DNA from: Micromonospora orduensis | GTDB lineage: Bacteria > Actinomycetota > Actinomycetes > Mycobacteriales > Micromonosporaceae | Assembly (NCBI RefSeq): GCF_006228125.1 | Contig: NZ_VDFY01000086.1 | Location: forward strand, 1 to 41,420 | DNA: 41,420 bases | Direction of reading: 5' to 3' | In this document: one piece after another, positions 32,273 through 40,403 of the stretch | Layout of the letters: each line of letters opens with the position of its first letter | Position numbering within the stretch: the first letter of the stretch is position 1 | Notes under the pieces: model-generated | Told to the model about the DNA's origin: nothing | Database searches by the model: none | Seen by the model: only the letters and a program-made list of their open reading frames with translations | Made by a program: the position numbers and the translations under genes

Positions 32273-33313
32273 TCACTCCCGCGACAGCGCGACCTTCAGC
32301 GCGCCGGTGTCGGCTGGCCGGGAGAAGACGTCGTACGCCTGCATGATGTCCTCGAGCGGGAACCGGTGGGTGATGAGTTGGCCGGTGTCCAGCTGCCCCG
32401 CGGACACCATCTTCAGCAGGGTCGGGGTGGAGTAGGTGTCCACCAGCCCGGTCGTGATGGTCACGTTGCGGATCCACAGGTCTTCCAGGTGCAGGGTGGC
32501 GGGCTTGCCGTGCACGCCGATGTTCGCGACCCGGCCGCCTGGGCGAACCAGGGTGGTGCACAGCTCGAAGGACGCGGGTGTGCCGACCGCCTCCATCACC
32601 ACGTCGGCGCCGAGCCCGTCGGTGATCGCGCGCACCACCTCGAGCGGGTCGTCGTCGGCTTTGACAATCACGTCGGCGCCGAGGTGCTTGGCCGCCTGCA
32701 ACCGGCTGTCGGCCTTGTCGATTGCCACGATGTGCGCCGGCGAGAACAGCCGCGCGGTCAGGATGCCGGCCAGTCCGATCGGGCCGCTACCGACCACGAC
32801 GACGGTATCGCCCGGACGAACCTGGCCATTGAGCACGCCGACCTCGTAGGAGGTCGGCAGGATGTCGGCCAGCAGCACTGCGGCCTCGTCGGTTGTGCCT
32901 TCCGGCAGCGGGTAGGTCGAGAGGTCAGCGAACGGCAGTCGGGCGTATTGGGCCTGCACACCGTCGACGAGGTGACCGAGGATCCACCCTCCGCCGCCGC
33001 GGCACTGTCCGTAGCTGCCCTCCCGGCAGTACCGGCAGCGGCCGCAGGCCGAGATGCAGGACGCCAGGACCCGGTCACCCGGCCGGACCGTGGTGACCCC
33101 CGGGCCGACGTCGACGACCGTGCCGACCGCCTCGTGGCCAAGGATTCGGCCCGGCTGCACCGCCGGTACGTCGCCGCCCAGGATGTGCAGATCGGTGCCG
33201 CAGATGGTGACGGTGTCCACCCGAATGATGGCGTCGGTGGGATCGATGATGCGGGGGTCGGGAACGTCGGTCCAGGACCGCTGCCCCGGGCCGCCGAAGA
33301 CGAGTGCTCTCAT
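32273..33313 (-). CDS. Zinc-dependent alcohol dehydrogenase
   Basis: A 346-residue medium-chain dehydrogenase. Catalytic zinc ligands C38 (TICGTD) and H60-E61 (GHEAVG), structural zinc cysteines C90, C93, C96 and C104 (CGRCRYCREGSYGQC), and the NAD(P) Rossmann motif VVVVGSGPIGLAGI are all present. The substrate is not clear; the class includes secondary-alcohol and threonine/formaldehyde-type dehydrogenases. AAGGAGG lies seven bases before ATG 33313. A cyclic-nucleotide-binding relic lies immediately upstream on the same strand, and Hsp20 beyond it. NADH disposal during oxygen limitation would fit the context; that is inference. Confidence 0.9.
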   Translation of the reverse strand: MRALVFGGPGQRSWTDVPDPRIIDPTDAIIRVDTVTICGTDLHILGGDVPAVQPGRILGHEAVGTVVDVGPGVTTVRPGDRVLASCISACGRCRYCREGSYGQCRGGGGWILGHLVDGVQAQYARLPFADLSTYPLPEGTTDEAAVLLADILPTSYEVGVLNGQVRPGDTVVVVGSGPIGLAGILTARLFSPAHIVAIDKADSRLQAAKHLGADVIVKADDDPLEVVRAITDGLGADVVMEAVGTPASFELCTTLVRPGGRVANIGVHGKPATLHLEDLWIRNVTITTGLVDTYSTPTLLKMVSAGQLDTGQLITHRFPLEDIMQAYDVFSRPADTGALKVALSRE

Positions 33314-33319
33314 GACAGG

Positions 33320-33719
33320 ACCTCCTTGTCCATGTGCGCGGGTTCGATGGCGCCGGGAGCTCGTACAGCTGCGTGAGGCGGCGTACGCCCGTGGCGTCGA
33401 GCTCGACGGCGAAGGTCTGCTCGACTGGCACTGCACCGAAGTCCCCTCGGTACGGCGGGAACAGCCACGACCAGCCCAGGACAGTGCCCGCCTCGATGGT
33501 TTCAATGACGATGTCACCTAGACCGGGTACGGCGATGTCCAACTCGACGCGCCCGGACCGCAGCAGCCAGAAGCGGTCGGCCGGTCGCCGCCCGTGAAAC
33601 AGCCGCTGGCCAGCGTGCCGGACGACCGGGTGGGCCCGACCCGAGAGCCGTTGCAGCCACGGGTCGGGCAGCCCTTGCAGGAGCGGATGGGCGGACAGCA
33701 GATTGACGGTTCGCAACAT
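33320..33719 (-). pseudogene. Cyclic-nucleotide-binding (Crp-like effector domain) protein, truncated
   Basis: From ATG 33719 it reads MLRTVNLLSAHPLLQGLPDPWL, then DRFWLLRSGRVELDIAVPG and IETIEAGTVLGWSWLFPPYRGDFGA, a cNMP-binding beta-roll. After VELDATGVRRL the expected end of the domain, with its helix, is missing, and the frame (TQLYELPAPSNPRTWTRR) runs on out of frame through the alcohol dehydrogenase gene without its own stop. A deletion near 33370 is the simplest explanation. No DNA-binding domain is present. A full-length relative would be about 150-160 residues. Confidence 0.65.
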
Positions 33720-33744
33720 GGCGGCACCTGCGGTGTGGGTGGGA

Positions 33745-33773
33745 GCCGGGGCCGGCTCACGGCCGGCCCCGGC
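33745..33773. terminator. Hairpin terminator after hsp20
   Basis: GCCGGGGCCGGC (33745-33756) and GCCGGCCCCGGC (33762-33773), 12-bp stem, five-base loop, seven bases after the hsp20 stop. Confidence 0.8.
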
Positions 33774-33779
33774 ACTCGA

Positions 33780-34199
33780 TCAGCTCTTCTTCCCGTTCTC
33801 GACCTTGATCGGGATCTCCTTCGCGCCCGGCTTGATGTCGCCGACCTTCGCGGTGATCTCGAGGATCCCGTCCGCGTACCGGGCGGCGATGGTCTTCTCC
33901 ATGACGCCCGCCGGCAGTGGGATGGTCCGGGAGAACGATCCGTAGTGGAACTCGGAGCGGGTCTTGTCGGGGCGGGTGGTCTCCTTGCGCACCACGTCGA
34001 GCCGCAACTCGCTGTCGGCGAAGGTGATCCGCACGTCCTTGACCGGATCGATCCCGGGCAGCTCGGCGCGGACGACGTACTGGTCGCCCTCCATGTAGTC
34101 CTCGACCCGGATGCTCGGCGCGAGCAGCGGGAACAGGGACAGGTTGGCCCAGTCGAACGGCACCAACGTGCCATCCCTGAAGCGTGCGATTGTCGACAT
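33780..34199 (-). CDS. Hsp20/alpha-crystallin small heat-shock protein
   Basis: A 139-residue small heat-shock protein similar in shape to mycobacterial HspX. The alpha-crystallin domain covers about 30-125: RVEDYMEGDQYVVRAELPGIDPVKDVRI, SEFHYGSFSRTIPLPAGV and the GILEITAKV strand, with a PIKV tail. AGGAGG lies five bases before ATG 34199, which I prefer to GTG 34202. A DosR-like box lies 61 bp upstream. It would hold unfolding proteins during hypoxia or heat. Confidence 0.9.
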   Translation of the reverse strand: MSTIARFRDGTLVPFDWANLSLFPLLAPSIRVEDYMEGDQYVVRAELPGIDPVKDVRITFADSELRLDVVRKETTRPDKTRSEFHYGSFSRTIPLPAGVMEKTIAARYADGILEITAKVGDIKPGAKEIPIKVENGKKS

Positions 34200-34260
34200 C
34201 ACGACCTCCTTGTCGTCTCGTCGTCACTTCCATCCGACCTCGCCGCCGGTGAGCCGGTCA

Positions 34261-34274
34261 GGGCCGACCGGCCT
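34261..34274. promoter_or_regulatory. DosR-like box before hsp20
   Basis: GGGCCGACCGGCCT matches GGGNC-N4-GNCCC at all fixed positions but the last; 61 bp before the hsp20 start. Confidence 0.55.
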
Positions 34275-34299
34275 GTCTCGGCAGGCCCTCCGGCACGCT

Positions 34300-34382
34300 C
34301 GCGATGCGTCGCCGGCAGCGACCAGCTCGGTAAGCTCGACGAGCAGGCTCGTGTAGCCCTACTCGTTGTCGTACCAATCTTC
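34300..34382 (-). pseudogene. C-terminal relic of glyceraldehyde-3-phosphate dehydrogenase
   Basis: The minus strand reads DWYDNE, a TAG stop, then GYTSLLVELTELVAAG. This is the well-known GAPDH C-terminal motif WYDNEWGY with the second tryptophan codon changed from TGG to TAG. Only about 25 residues survive. It is joined to a histidine-kinase fragment on its upstream side. Confidence 0.7.
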
Positions 34383-34716
34383 GAGCTGCGTACGCCGATG
34401 AGCGCGGCCCTGCGCACCGAGATCCGGGACGCGGTCGACGCGGCCGCCGGGTCGCTGGGCTTCCGGCCGGCGCTGGAGATGTCCGACCCCATCGACAGCG
34501 CAGTGCCGGATGCGGTGCGCCCGGACCTGCTCGCTGTGCTGCAGGAGGCGCTGTCCAACGCCGTCCGGCACGCGCAGGCGAACCGGGTGACAGTGAGCGT
34601 GCACGTCAACGCCGGCCAGCTCACGCTGACGGTCGCCGATGACGGCATCGGCACCGACCCCGCCGCCGCCCGGGGAGGGCTGGTCAACATGCGCGAGCGC
34701 GCCGACCGACACGGCG
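34376..34716 (+). pseudogene. DevS-like histidine kinase, C-terminal fragment
   Basis: The frame reads IFELRTPMSAALRTEIRDAV, then LLAVLQEALSNAVRHAQANRVTVSV (an N-box) and LTVADDGIGTDPAAARGGLVNMRERADRHGG (a G-box). This is the end of a HisKA_3/HATPase kinase of the DevS/DosT or NarL-partner type: the phosphorylated-histidine helix and all sensor domains are missing. The last few residues of the normal protein are also lost at the junction (34711-34722) with an opposite-strand receiver fragment. No start signal is present. Confidence 0.8.
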
Positions 34717-34992
34717 GCGAACAGGGCCTCGTCGTCCTCATACGACGTCAGGATCAGCCCCTTGATCGACGAGTCCACGGCGCGCACGTCCCGGCACACG
34801 TCGATGCCGTTGCCGTCGGGCAGCCGGGCGTCGAGAATCGCCACGTCAGGGCGAAACGCGGGGATACGCCGGGCGGGCCTCCTGAGCCAACCCCGACTCG
34901 CCGACCACCTCGATATCACCGGAGCTTTGCAGTAGGTCGGCCAGACCACGACGGACGACCTCGTGGTCGTCAAGCAGGAATACCCGGATCAC
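34715..34992 (-). pseudogene. DevR/NarL-type response regulator, receiver part only
   Basis: From GTG 34992 it reads VIRVFLLDDHEVVRRGLADLLQSSGDIEVVGESGLAQEA. A one-C insertion near 34868 then shifts the frame, after which RIPAFRPDVAILDARLPDGNGIDVCRDVRAVDSS and LILTSYEDDEALFAAV continue. The phosphoacceptor aspartate in AILDARLP is kept. The domain ends at the junction with the kinase fragment, so the LuxR-type DNA-binding half is gone. Two DosR-like boxes lie 38-75 bp upstream of its start, the place expected for autoregulation. It cannot activate transcription. Confidence 0.8.
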
Positions 34993-35029
34993 CGGTCATT
35001 CCTACCCCACGACCACGCTGCGCCGACCA

Positions 35030-35066
35030 GGGCCCAAAGTCCCGTCCAACGCCGGCCCAACGGCCC
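35030..35066. promoter_or_regulatory. Tandem DosR-like boxes before the devR-like relic
   Basis: GGGCCCAAAGTCCC (35030-35043) fits the core at every fixed position and 12 of 14 of the mycobacterial consensus. CGGCCCAACGGCCC (35053-35066) has one mismatch. They are 23 bp apart centre to centre, a spacing close to the tandem boxes of known DosR promoters. Confidence 0.6.
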
Positions 35067-35147
35067 CTCCCAGTAGGGGCTTCTGCGCCAAAGCCGGCGA
35101 CAGTCGCGGCCAGGCCGCAGGCTGCGGCCAGCTAGGCCCGGCCGGAC

Positions 35148-35161
35148 GGGACGTCCGGCCC
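35148..35161. promoter_or_regulatory. DosR-like box before the nitroreductase gene
   Basis: GGGACGTCCGGCCC fits GGGNC-N4-GNCCC at every fixed position and has the preferred A at position 4. It ends 57 bp before the nitroreductase ATG. Confidence 0.65.
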
Positions 35162-35218
35162 TGTCCGCACCCAGGGAACCCGAGACAGCCTAGGCCTGAG
35201 ACCAGCAAGGAGGATCCG

Positions 35219-36250
35219 ATGACCAGTACGCCCGCGAGTCCCCCGCCGGCCGAGATCGTCACGGCGCTAGCCGACGCGGCCCGGCAGGCCCTGCGCGCAC
35301 CGTCGGTGTTCAACTCCCAGCCGTGGCGTTGGCGGGTCGGCCCGGACACCCTCGACCTGTTAGCGGACCGGGAACGGCAGCTGACCGTCACCGATCCCGA
35401 CGGCCGCCTGCTGATCATTAGCTGCGGAGCGGCGCTGCACCACGCGCGCGTCGCGCTGGGCGCCGCCGGTCTCCGGGTCGAGGTCGCACGGCTTCCCGAG
35501 CCGGGCGGCCCTGACCTGCTGGCCCGCATCCGGGTCGTGGGTCGTCAGGACCCGGATGCGGAGGACTTGCGGCTGTCTGAGGCCATTGTCCGGCGGCGCA
35601 CCGACCGGCGCGCCTTCGGTGACACCCCGGTGTCGGCCGCCGCGCTCACCCGGCTGCGCACTGCGGCCGAGGCGAACGGCGCCAATCTGCACGTGGTGCG
35701 GATGGATCAGATGCCGATGCTCGCGGTGGCGACCGCGCAGGCCGCGGCGACCGAACTCGCGGATCCGGCGTACCGCGCTGAGCTGATCCGGTGGACCAAC
35801 CGGCCGGCGTGCAGCGGCGACGGCGTTCCCGCGTCTACCGCCGTGCGGCAGGCTCCGCGCCGGGTGCCGGTACGCGACTACGCGCTCGGCGCCGAGCCCG
35901 GCCTGGAGGTTGGTGATGGCAACGATCGCGGCGCGACGTACGCCATCCTGTTCGGCGCCGATGACGAGCCGGCGGCGTGGTTGCGCGCTGGGGAGGCGCT
36001 GTCGGCGCTGCTGCTCACCGCCGTGGTCGAAGGACTGTCCGCCGCCCCGCTGAGCGACGCGATCGAGCAGGCCTGGCCGCGGCGGTTGATGCGGGACCTG
36101 CTTGCCGGCCTCGGCGAGCCGTATCTGATCGTGCGGCTCGGTGTGGGCGCCGACCCTGATGGCCTGCCACCGGCGCCCCGCCGTGACCCGGCCGAGGTCA
36201 TCGAGTTTTCCGGGAGCGGGTGGGGGCGGTGTGGCCAACCATCGTCGTAG
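35219..36250 (+). CDS. Acg-like FMN nitroreductase-family protein
   Basis: A 343-residue intact member of the Acg family. APSVFNSQPWRWRV (about 25-38), RQLTVTDPDGRLLIISCGAALHHARVAL, VRRRTDRRAF and the C-terminal GEPYLIVRLGVG are family motifs. Acg (Rv2032) proteins look like nitroreductases with one FMN site covered and may store flavin rather than reduce substrate. AAGGAGG lies directly before ATG 35219. A perfect DosR-like box lies 57 bp upstream. Its 3-prime end overlaps the start of a frameshifted USP gene. Confidence 0.9.
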   Translation: MTSTPASPPPAEIVTALADAARQALRAPSVFNSQPWRWRVGPDTLDLLADRERQLTVTDPDGRLLIISCGAALHHARVALGAAGLRVEVARLPEPGGPDLLARIRVVGRQDPDAEDLRLSEAIVRRRTDRRAFGDTPVSAAALTRLRTAAEANGANLHVVRMDQMPMLAVATAQAAATELADPAYRAELIRWTNRPACSGDGVPASTAVRQAPRRVPVRDYALGAEPGLEVGDGNDRGATYAILFGADDEPAAWLRAGEALSALLLTAVVEGLSAAPLSDAIEQAWPRRLMRDLLAGLGEPYLIVRLGVGADPDGLPPAPRRDPAEVIEFSGSGWGRCGQPSS

Positions 36251-37085
36251 GGGTCGGTGGCGACGGAGGCTGGCACGTCCTGGCCTGGGCGACGGACGAG
36301 GCGGTCTCGTCCGGCGGGCGGCTCGTGCTGTGCCACGCCTGCCGGCCCGACTCGGTGTTGGCCAGCCGCGGCCCGGTAATCCCGACCGGCCTGCTGGAAC
36401 TGGCCGATCCGGCCCTCGCCCTGCCGTCGCCAGTACCCGCGCTCGCCTGGGCGGCGACCGTATCGCCCTGCGTGTCCTGCCGGGTCGCCCCGGGCACCTG
36501 TTCGTGGAGGCCGCCTCGGATGCCGACCTGCTGATCGTGGGTCCACCCGCTGCGTCGGCGCCCCGTGGGCTCGGCAGCACCGCGCATTACGTGGCGGCGC
36601 ACGCGCCGTGCCCCGTCGTCGTCGTACGCCCGCTGGCCGGTGGCCGGGAGGCGGCGTTCGCCGGGCATGTGGTGGTGGGCGTGGACGACTCGGCGGCCGG
36701 CCGGGCGGCCTTGGAGTTCGGATTCGGGTACGCCGACACGCACGTGCGCCCGCTCGCCGCCGTGCACGTCACCGCGGACCGGTGCCAGGACGTCCCGGTT
36801 CGACGAGCGGACCGTCTCGCGCGGGCCGGGCTGGTCACCGGCGGCGTGGTCATCGCCGCCGAGGACAATGTGGACCGGTGGCTTGCGGACGCCGGGCACG
36901 ACGAGCTGGTTGACCCGTACGGCGATTCCGGCGTCCTGCTGCGACGTGTCGGCGGCCCCGCCGGGGCGGTCTCTGCGCCGGCCGAGCAGACGTTTTGGCT
37001 GGCGTCCGCGGCGGGCACCGGCACAGTGGTCCTGGATCGGGCGCTGACCGACGGGCGCTTCGCGGTGGTGCTGGCGACGGGGTGA
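36220..37085 (+). pseudogene. Universal stress protein, frameshifted, with unrecognised C-terminus
   Basis: From GTG 36220 (or 36229) it reads VWPTIVVGVGGDGGWHVLAWATDEAV and VLCHACRPD, a USP opening. Near 36430 the frame must change, then ARLGGDRIALRVLPGRPGHLFVEAASDADLLIVG and TAHYVAAHAPCPVVVVRPL complete domain 1. Domain 2 starts normally (HVVVGVDDSAAGRAALEFGFGYA) but after AAVHVTADR it becomes RWLADAGHDELVDPYGDSGVLL and QTFWLASAAGTGTVVLDRALTD, about 85 residues that I do not recognise as USP. The ATP motif of domain 1 is also poor. The gene overlaps the nitroreductase end by 31 bases. Confidence 0.65.
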
Positions 37086-37141
37086 TCGCGGCCCTTGCCG
37101 CGCTCGCGCTGATCTACGCTGGCGCGTCCCGACGGGGCGCG

Positions 37142-39727
37142 CTATGGCCGGGCGTCAGCCCGCCGTGCCCGCTTTGCGGCCGCGTCGGACAGCAGCACGG
37201 TTGGCACCGCCGTGGCAGCCAGCAGCCAGCCCAACGCGGTCGGTAGGTCGCCATCGAGGAGCCCGGGCAGCGGTGGAACGGTCAGGAAGACCCCGAGTAG
37301 CACCAGCTCGACCGCCACCGCGCCGAGCAGCAGCGGGTTTCGCCGCGGATCGATCCGCCATGCTGGCCGCACCGCGCTGCGGCACGCGAACGCGTTGGCG
37401 AGCTGTCCGAGCACGATGGCGGTGAAGGCGGCGCCGGACGCCGCCGCCAGCAGGCCTGCGTCCGGCGAGGCGGCCCACCGCCAGCCACCGGCCAGCAGGA
37501 CCGCGGTGAACGCCCCGAGCGAGGCGAGCACCTCTGCGGGCCCGAGGATGCCGAAGACCCGGCGCAGCACGGCGCCGTCGATCAGCTGGCCCGTGCGGGC
37601 CCGGCCCGCGAGCGTGCGCGCGTTGGGCGGCTCCGCGCCGAGCGCGAGGGCCGGCAGGATGTCGGTGCCGATGTCCAGGGCGAGGATCTGCAACACTCCG
37701 ATGGCCAGTGGGAACGCCCCTCCGGTGAGTGCCCAAGCGAGGAACGGCGCCAGCTCCGCGACGTTGTCGGTGAGGTGATAGGTCAGAAATCGTCGGATGT
37801 TGGTGAACGTAGCCCGGCCCAGTTCGACAGCCGTGACGATGGTGGCGAAGTGGTCGTCGAGCAGCACCAGATCCGCAGCCTCGCGGGCGACGTCACTGCC
37901 GCTGGCGCCCATCGCTATGCCGATGTCGGCCTGGCGCAGGGCCGGTGCGTCGTTCACCCCGTCGCCGGTCATCGCCACCACGTGCCCGCGGGCCTGCAGC
38001 GCGCGGGTAATGCGCAGCTTGTCCTCCGGCCTCGCCCGGGCGACCACCACCCCGTCGTGCTCGAGCAGGTCGGCCAGCGCCGCGTCGTCGGCGGGCAGAT
38101 CGCGCCCCTCGACCACGATTCGGTCGGGTCCCAGGAGCCCCACCTGCTCGGCTATCGCTCCGGCGGTGCCGGCGTGGTCACCGGTCACGATGGCGAGGCG
38201 GATGCCGGCGGTCCGGCAGACCGTGACGGCCTGCCCCACGTCCGGCCGGGGCGGGTCGGCGAGCCCGACCAGGCCGAGCAGTTCCAGCTCCCGTTCGTCG
38301 CGTTCGGGGCCCGCACCCAGGCCAGGCCCGCGGCGGGTCGCGACGGCGAGTACCCGGAGGCCCCGCCCGGCCATGCGGCGGGCCACTGCGGCCGCATCGG
38401 GGGGCGGTGCCGGGCAGCGGGACAGTACCGCCTCGGGTGCGCCCTTCACGTACAGCGTGTCGGCCACCACCGTCGCGTAGCGCAACCGCCGGGAGTCGAA
38501 CGGATAGATCGCGGTGGCGGGTTCCCACCGCTCGCGGGCGGACACGTCGACGCCCGCTCGCAGGGCGAGCACGTGCAGGGCCACCTCCATCGGATCGCCG
38601 TGCGGCTGCCACTGTCCGTCCCGGCGGCTGAGCCGACCGCTGGAGGCCCGGACCGCCGCGTACGCCAGGTCGGCGACCGCGTCCCGGTTGGCCGCAGGTG
38701 TGTCGATCTGCCCCGTAGGCTGGTATCCGACACCGCGCACGGTCGCCGCACCGAGCGCGGTCCATACCTCGACCGCGGACATCTCGTTGCGGGTCAGCGT
38801 GCCGGTCTTGTCGGTGCAGATGAACGTCACCGAGCCGAGGGTCTCGACCGAGTCCAACCGCCGTACGAGCGCGTTGCGGCCGGCCATCCGCCGGGCCCCC
38901 CAGGCGAGCGACAGGGTTACCGTGGGCAGCAGCCCTTCCGGCACCAGCGCGACGGTGACGCCGATGGCCAACAGGAACGCGACGATGGGCTCGGCCCCGA
39001 GCAGCATCGCGGTGCCGAGGAAGACGGCGCCGACGGCGACCGCGACGGCCGCGACAACCTTCACCACCCGATTGAGGCGGACGGCGAGCGGGCTGGGCGG
39101 GCGTGTCGCGCCCCGGGTCAGCTCGGCGATACCGGCCAGCCTGGTTTGCTGCCCGGTGGCGACGACGATGGCGCTCGCCGCGCCTTCGACCAGATACGTG
39201 CCGGCGAACAGCCGCTCGTCGACGGTCACCCGGCGGGGCACGCTCTCGCCGGTCAGCATCGACTCGTCGACCGCGATGGCGTGCGCCTCGACAACGGCCA
39301 GGTCGGCACTGATCCGGTCTCCCGCCTCCAACAGCACCAGGTCGTCGGGCACCAGGTCGGCCGCCGCAACGGTGAGCCGGTGCCCGTCACGGCGCACCGT
39401 CGCGGCGGCCGGCATCAGGTCGCGCAACCGGTCGGCGGCCCGGTCGGCGCGGTATTCCTGCACGAAGGCGAACACGCCGTTGACCAGCACCACCACAGCG
39501 ATGGCTACGCCCAGCTCGGGCATGCCGGCGATCACGGCAAGGACCGCCGCCGCCCAAAGCAGGAGGGCGAAGAAGTGGGTGAGCTGGCGGGCCAGCAGTC
39601 GCCAGATTGCTGGCGGCCGGGAACTCGGCAGGACGTTCGGCCCCACCCGCCGCAGCCGGCCCGCCGCCTCCTCAGCGGCCAGGCCGGCAGCTCGGACCGG
39701 CCCGGGTGCCGTCGCACTGGTCGCCAT
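37142..39727 (-). CDS. P-type cation ATPase (PEGLLP type)
   Basis: An 861-residue P2-type ATPase: actuator LTGES (about 158-162), D306 in CTDKTGTLT, KGAPEAVL nucleotide-domain motif and TGDGVNDAP. The ion-site helix reads LVPEGLLPTVTLSLAWGARRMA, PEGLLP as in Na+/K+-type pumps rather than PEGLP of calcium pumps, so the transported ion may differ from that of the pump at 28524. ATG 39727 is chosen as the first start after the promoter; the ribosome site is weak. A perfect DosR-like box lies 58 bp upstream. The gene converges on the broken USP gene. Confidence 0.9.
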   Translation of the reverse strand: MATSATAPGPVRAAGLAAEEAAGRLRRVGPNVLPSSRPPAIWRLLARQLTHFFALLLWAAAVLAVIAGMPELGVAIAVVVLVNGVFAFVQEYRADRAADRLRDLMPAAATVRRDGHRLTVAAADLVPDDLVLLEAGDRISADLAVVEAHAIAVDESMLTGESVPRRVTVDERLFAGTYLVEGAASAIVVATGQQTRLAGIAELTRGATRPPSPLAVRLNRVVKVVAAVAVAVGAVFLGTAMLLGAEPIVAFLLAIGVTVALVPEGLLPTVTLSLAWGARRMAGRNALVRRLDSVETLGSVTFICTDKTGTLTRNEMSAVEVWTALGAATVRGVGYQPTGQIDTPAANRDAVADLAYAAVRASSGRLSRRDGQWQPHGDPMEVALHVLALRAGVDVSARERWEPATAIYPFDSRRLRYATVVADTLYVKGAPEAVLSRCPAPPPDAAAVARRMAGRGLRVLAVATRRGPGLGAGPERDERELELLGLVGLADPPRPDVGQAVTVCRTAGIRLAIVTGDHAGTAGAIAEQVGLLGPDRIVVEGRDLPADDAALADLLEHDGVVVARARPEDKLRITRALQARGHVVAMTGDGVNDAPALRQADIGIAMGASGSDVAREAADLVLLDDHFATIVTAVELGRATFTNIRRFLTYHLTDNVAELAPFLAWALTGGAFPLAIGVLQILALDIGTDILPALALGAEPPNARTLAGRARTGQLIDGAVLRRVFGILGPAEVLASLGAFTAVLLAGGWRWAASPDAGLLAAASGAAFTAIVLGQLANAFACRSAVRPAWRIDPRRNPLLLGAVAVELVLLGVFLTVPPLPGLLDGDLPTALGWLLAATAVPTVLLSDAAAKRARRADARP

Positions 39728-39785
39728 GCTCTCGACGTTACGGACACCGGATCTGGCGGGACACGGGCAGCCGCCCCGCACGGTG

Positions 39786-39799
39786 GGGCCGAACGACCC
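39786..39799. promoter_or_regulatory. DosR-like box before the second ATPase
   Basis: GGGCCGAACGACCC fits GGGNC-N4-GNCCC at every fixed position; 58 bp before the ATPase start. Confidence 0.6.
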
Positions 39800-39942
39800 G
39801 CCGGATCAGGCAGCGCGGCACGCCCTCGACCCGGTGCAGGCGCAGGCCGACACCACTCGCCAAGAGCAGCACCGCGCCGCCGACGAGCAGGATCCCGGCG
39901 GCGCCGCCCGCGCTGTCGGTCACAACGCCTCGGCACGATCGG

Positions 39943-40073
39943 TCAGCCAGCGAGCGCGGTGCCCTTGGCCAGCGAGCCGGTTCGGAAATGGGCCGAAACC
40001 ACGTGGTAGAGGGAGCGCCAGTCCTCGACACCGTCAGCCGGTGGAACTGCCCGGCCGTGATCTGCACAGTCAT
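39943..40073 (-). pseudogene. N-terminal relic, possibly pterin-4a-carbinolamine dehydratase-like
   Basis: From ATG 40073 (GAGG nine bases upstream) it reads MTVQITAGQFHRL, then after one shift VEDWRSLYHVVSAHFRTGSLAKG and a stop at 39943. The pattern GVEDWRxLYxxxxAxFRTGS is what I recall from the start of actinobacterial 4a-hydroxytetrahydrobiopterin dehydratase-like proteins, of which the rest is missing. The remaining bases 39800-39942 and 40074-40403 hold no gene I can support. Identification is tentative. Confidence 0.4.
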
Positions 40074-40403
40074 GCCGGCGAACCTCACATCGGCGGCGCG
40101 ACGGCCGCGGCGACGTCCTTGAGCGTCACTCTGGCCAACCCTGCCGCCCCTCGATTTTAGACCGATCTACTGCTGGATCGATCTACGAGCCCTTGCATCA
40201 CGAGCAGGACGTACAGACCTCGCAGGGTGACGACCCGGCGCGCCGTCTCCGGGGCGAAAGGCCCGGGACGGAGCACCAGTGGCCCCTGGCCGGTCCGCTT
40301 TGAAAGGCCGACGATCGAAGTGTGCCCGAGCCGTCGGGCGGGACGGGTTACCGGCAATCGCGGCCGACACCGCAGCCCGAGACGAGAGGCGGAGGCGAGG
40401 GTG

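Noticed and set aside
35063..35080. GCCCCT/AGGGGC hairpin as a terminator
   Set aside because: Only six base pairs and it overlaps a better-supported DosR-like box.
37775..40009. 744-codon plus-strand open frame opposite the second ATPase
   Set aside because: Shadow of a complete P-type ATPase; its His/Arg/Gly-rich product has no motif.
40157..40403. Minus-strand frame ending RGLYVLLVMQGLVDRSSSRSV
   Set aside because: Looks protein-like for a short stretch but has no family I recognise and no start or ribosome site.
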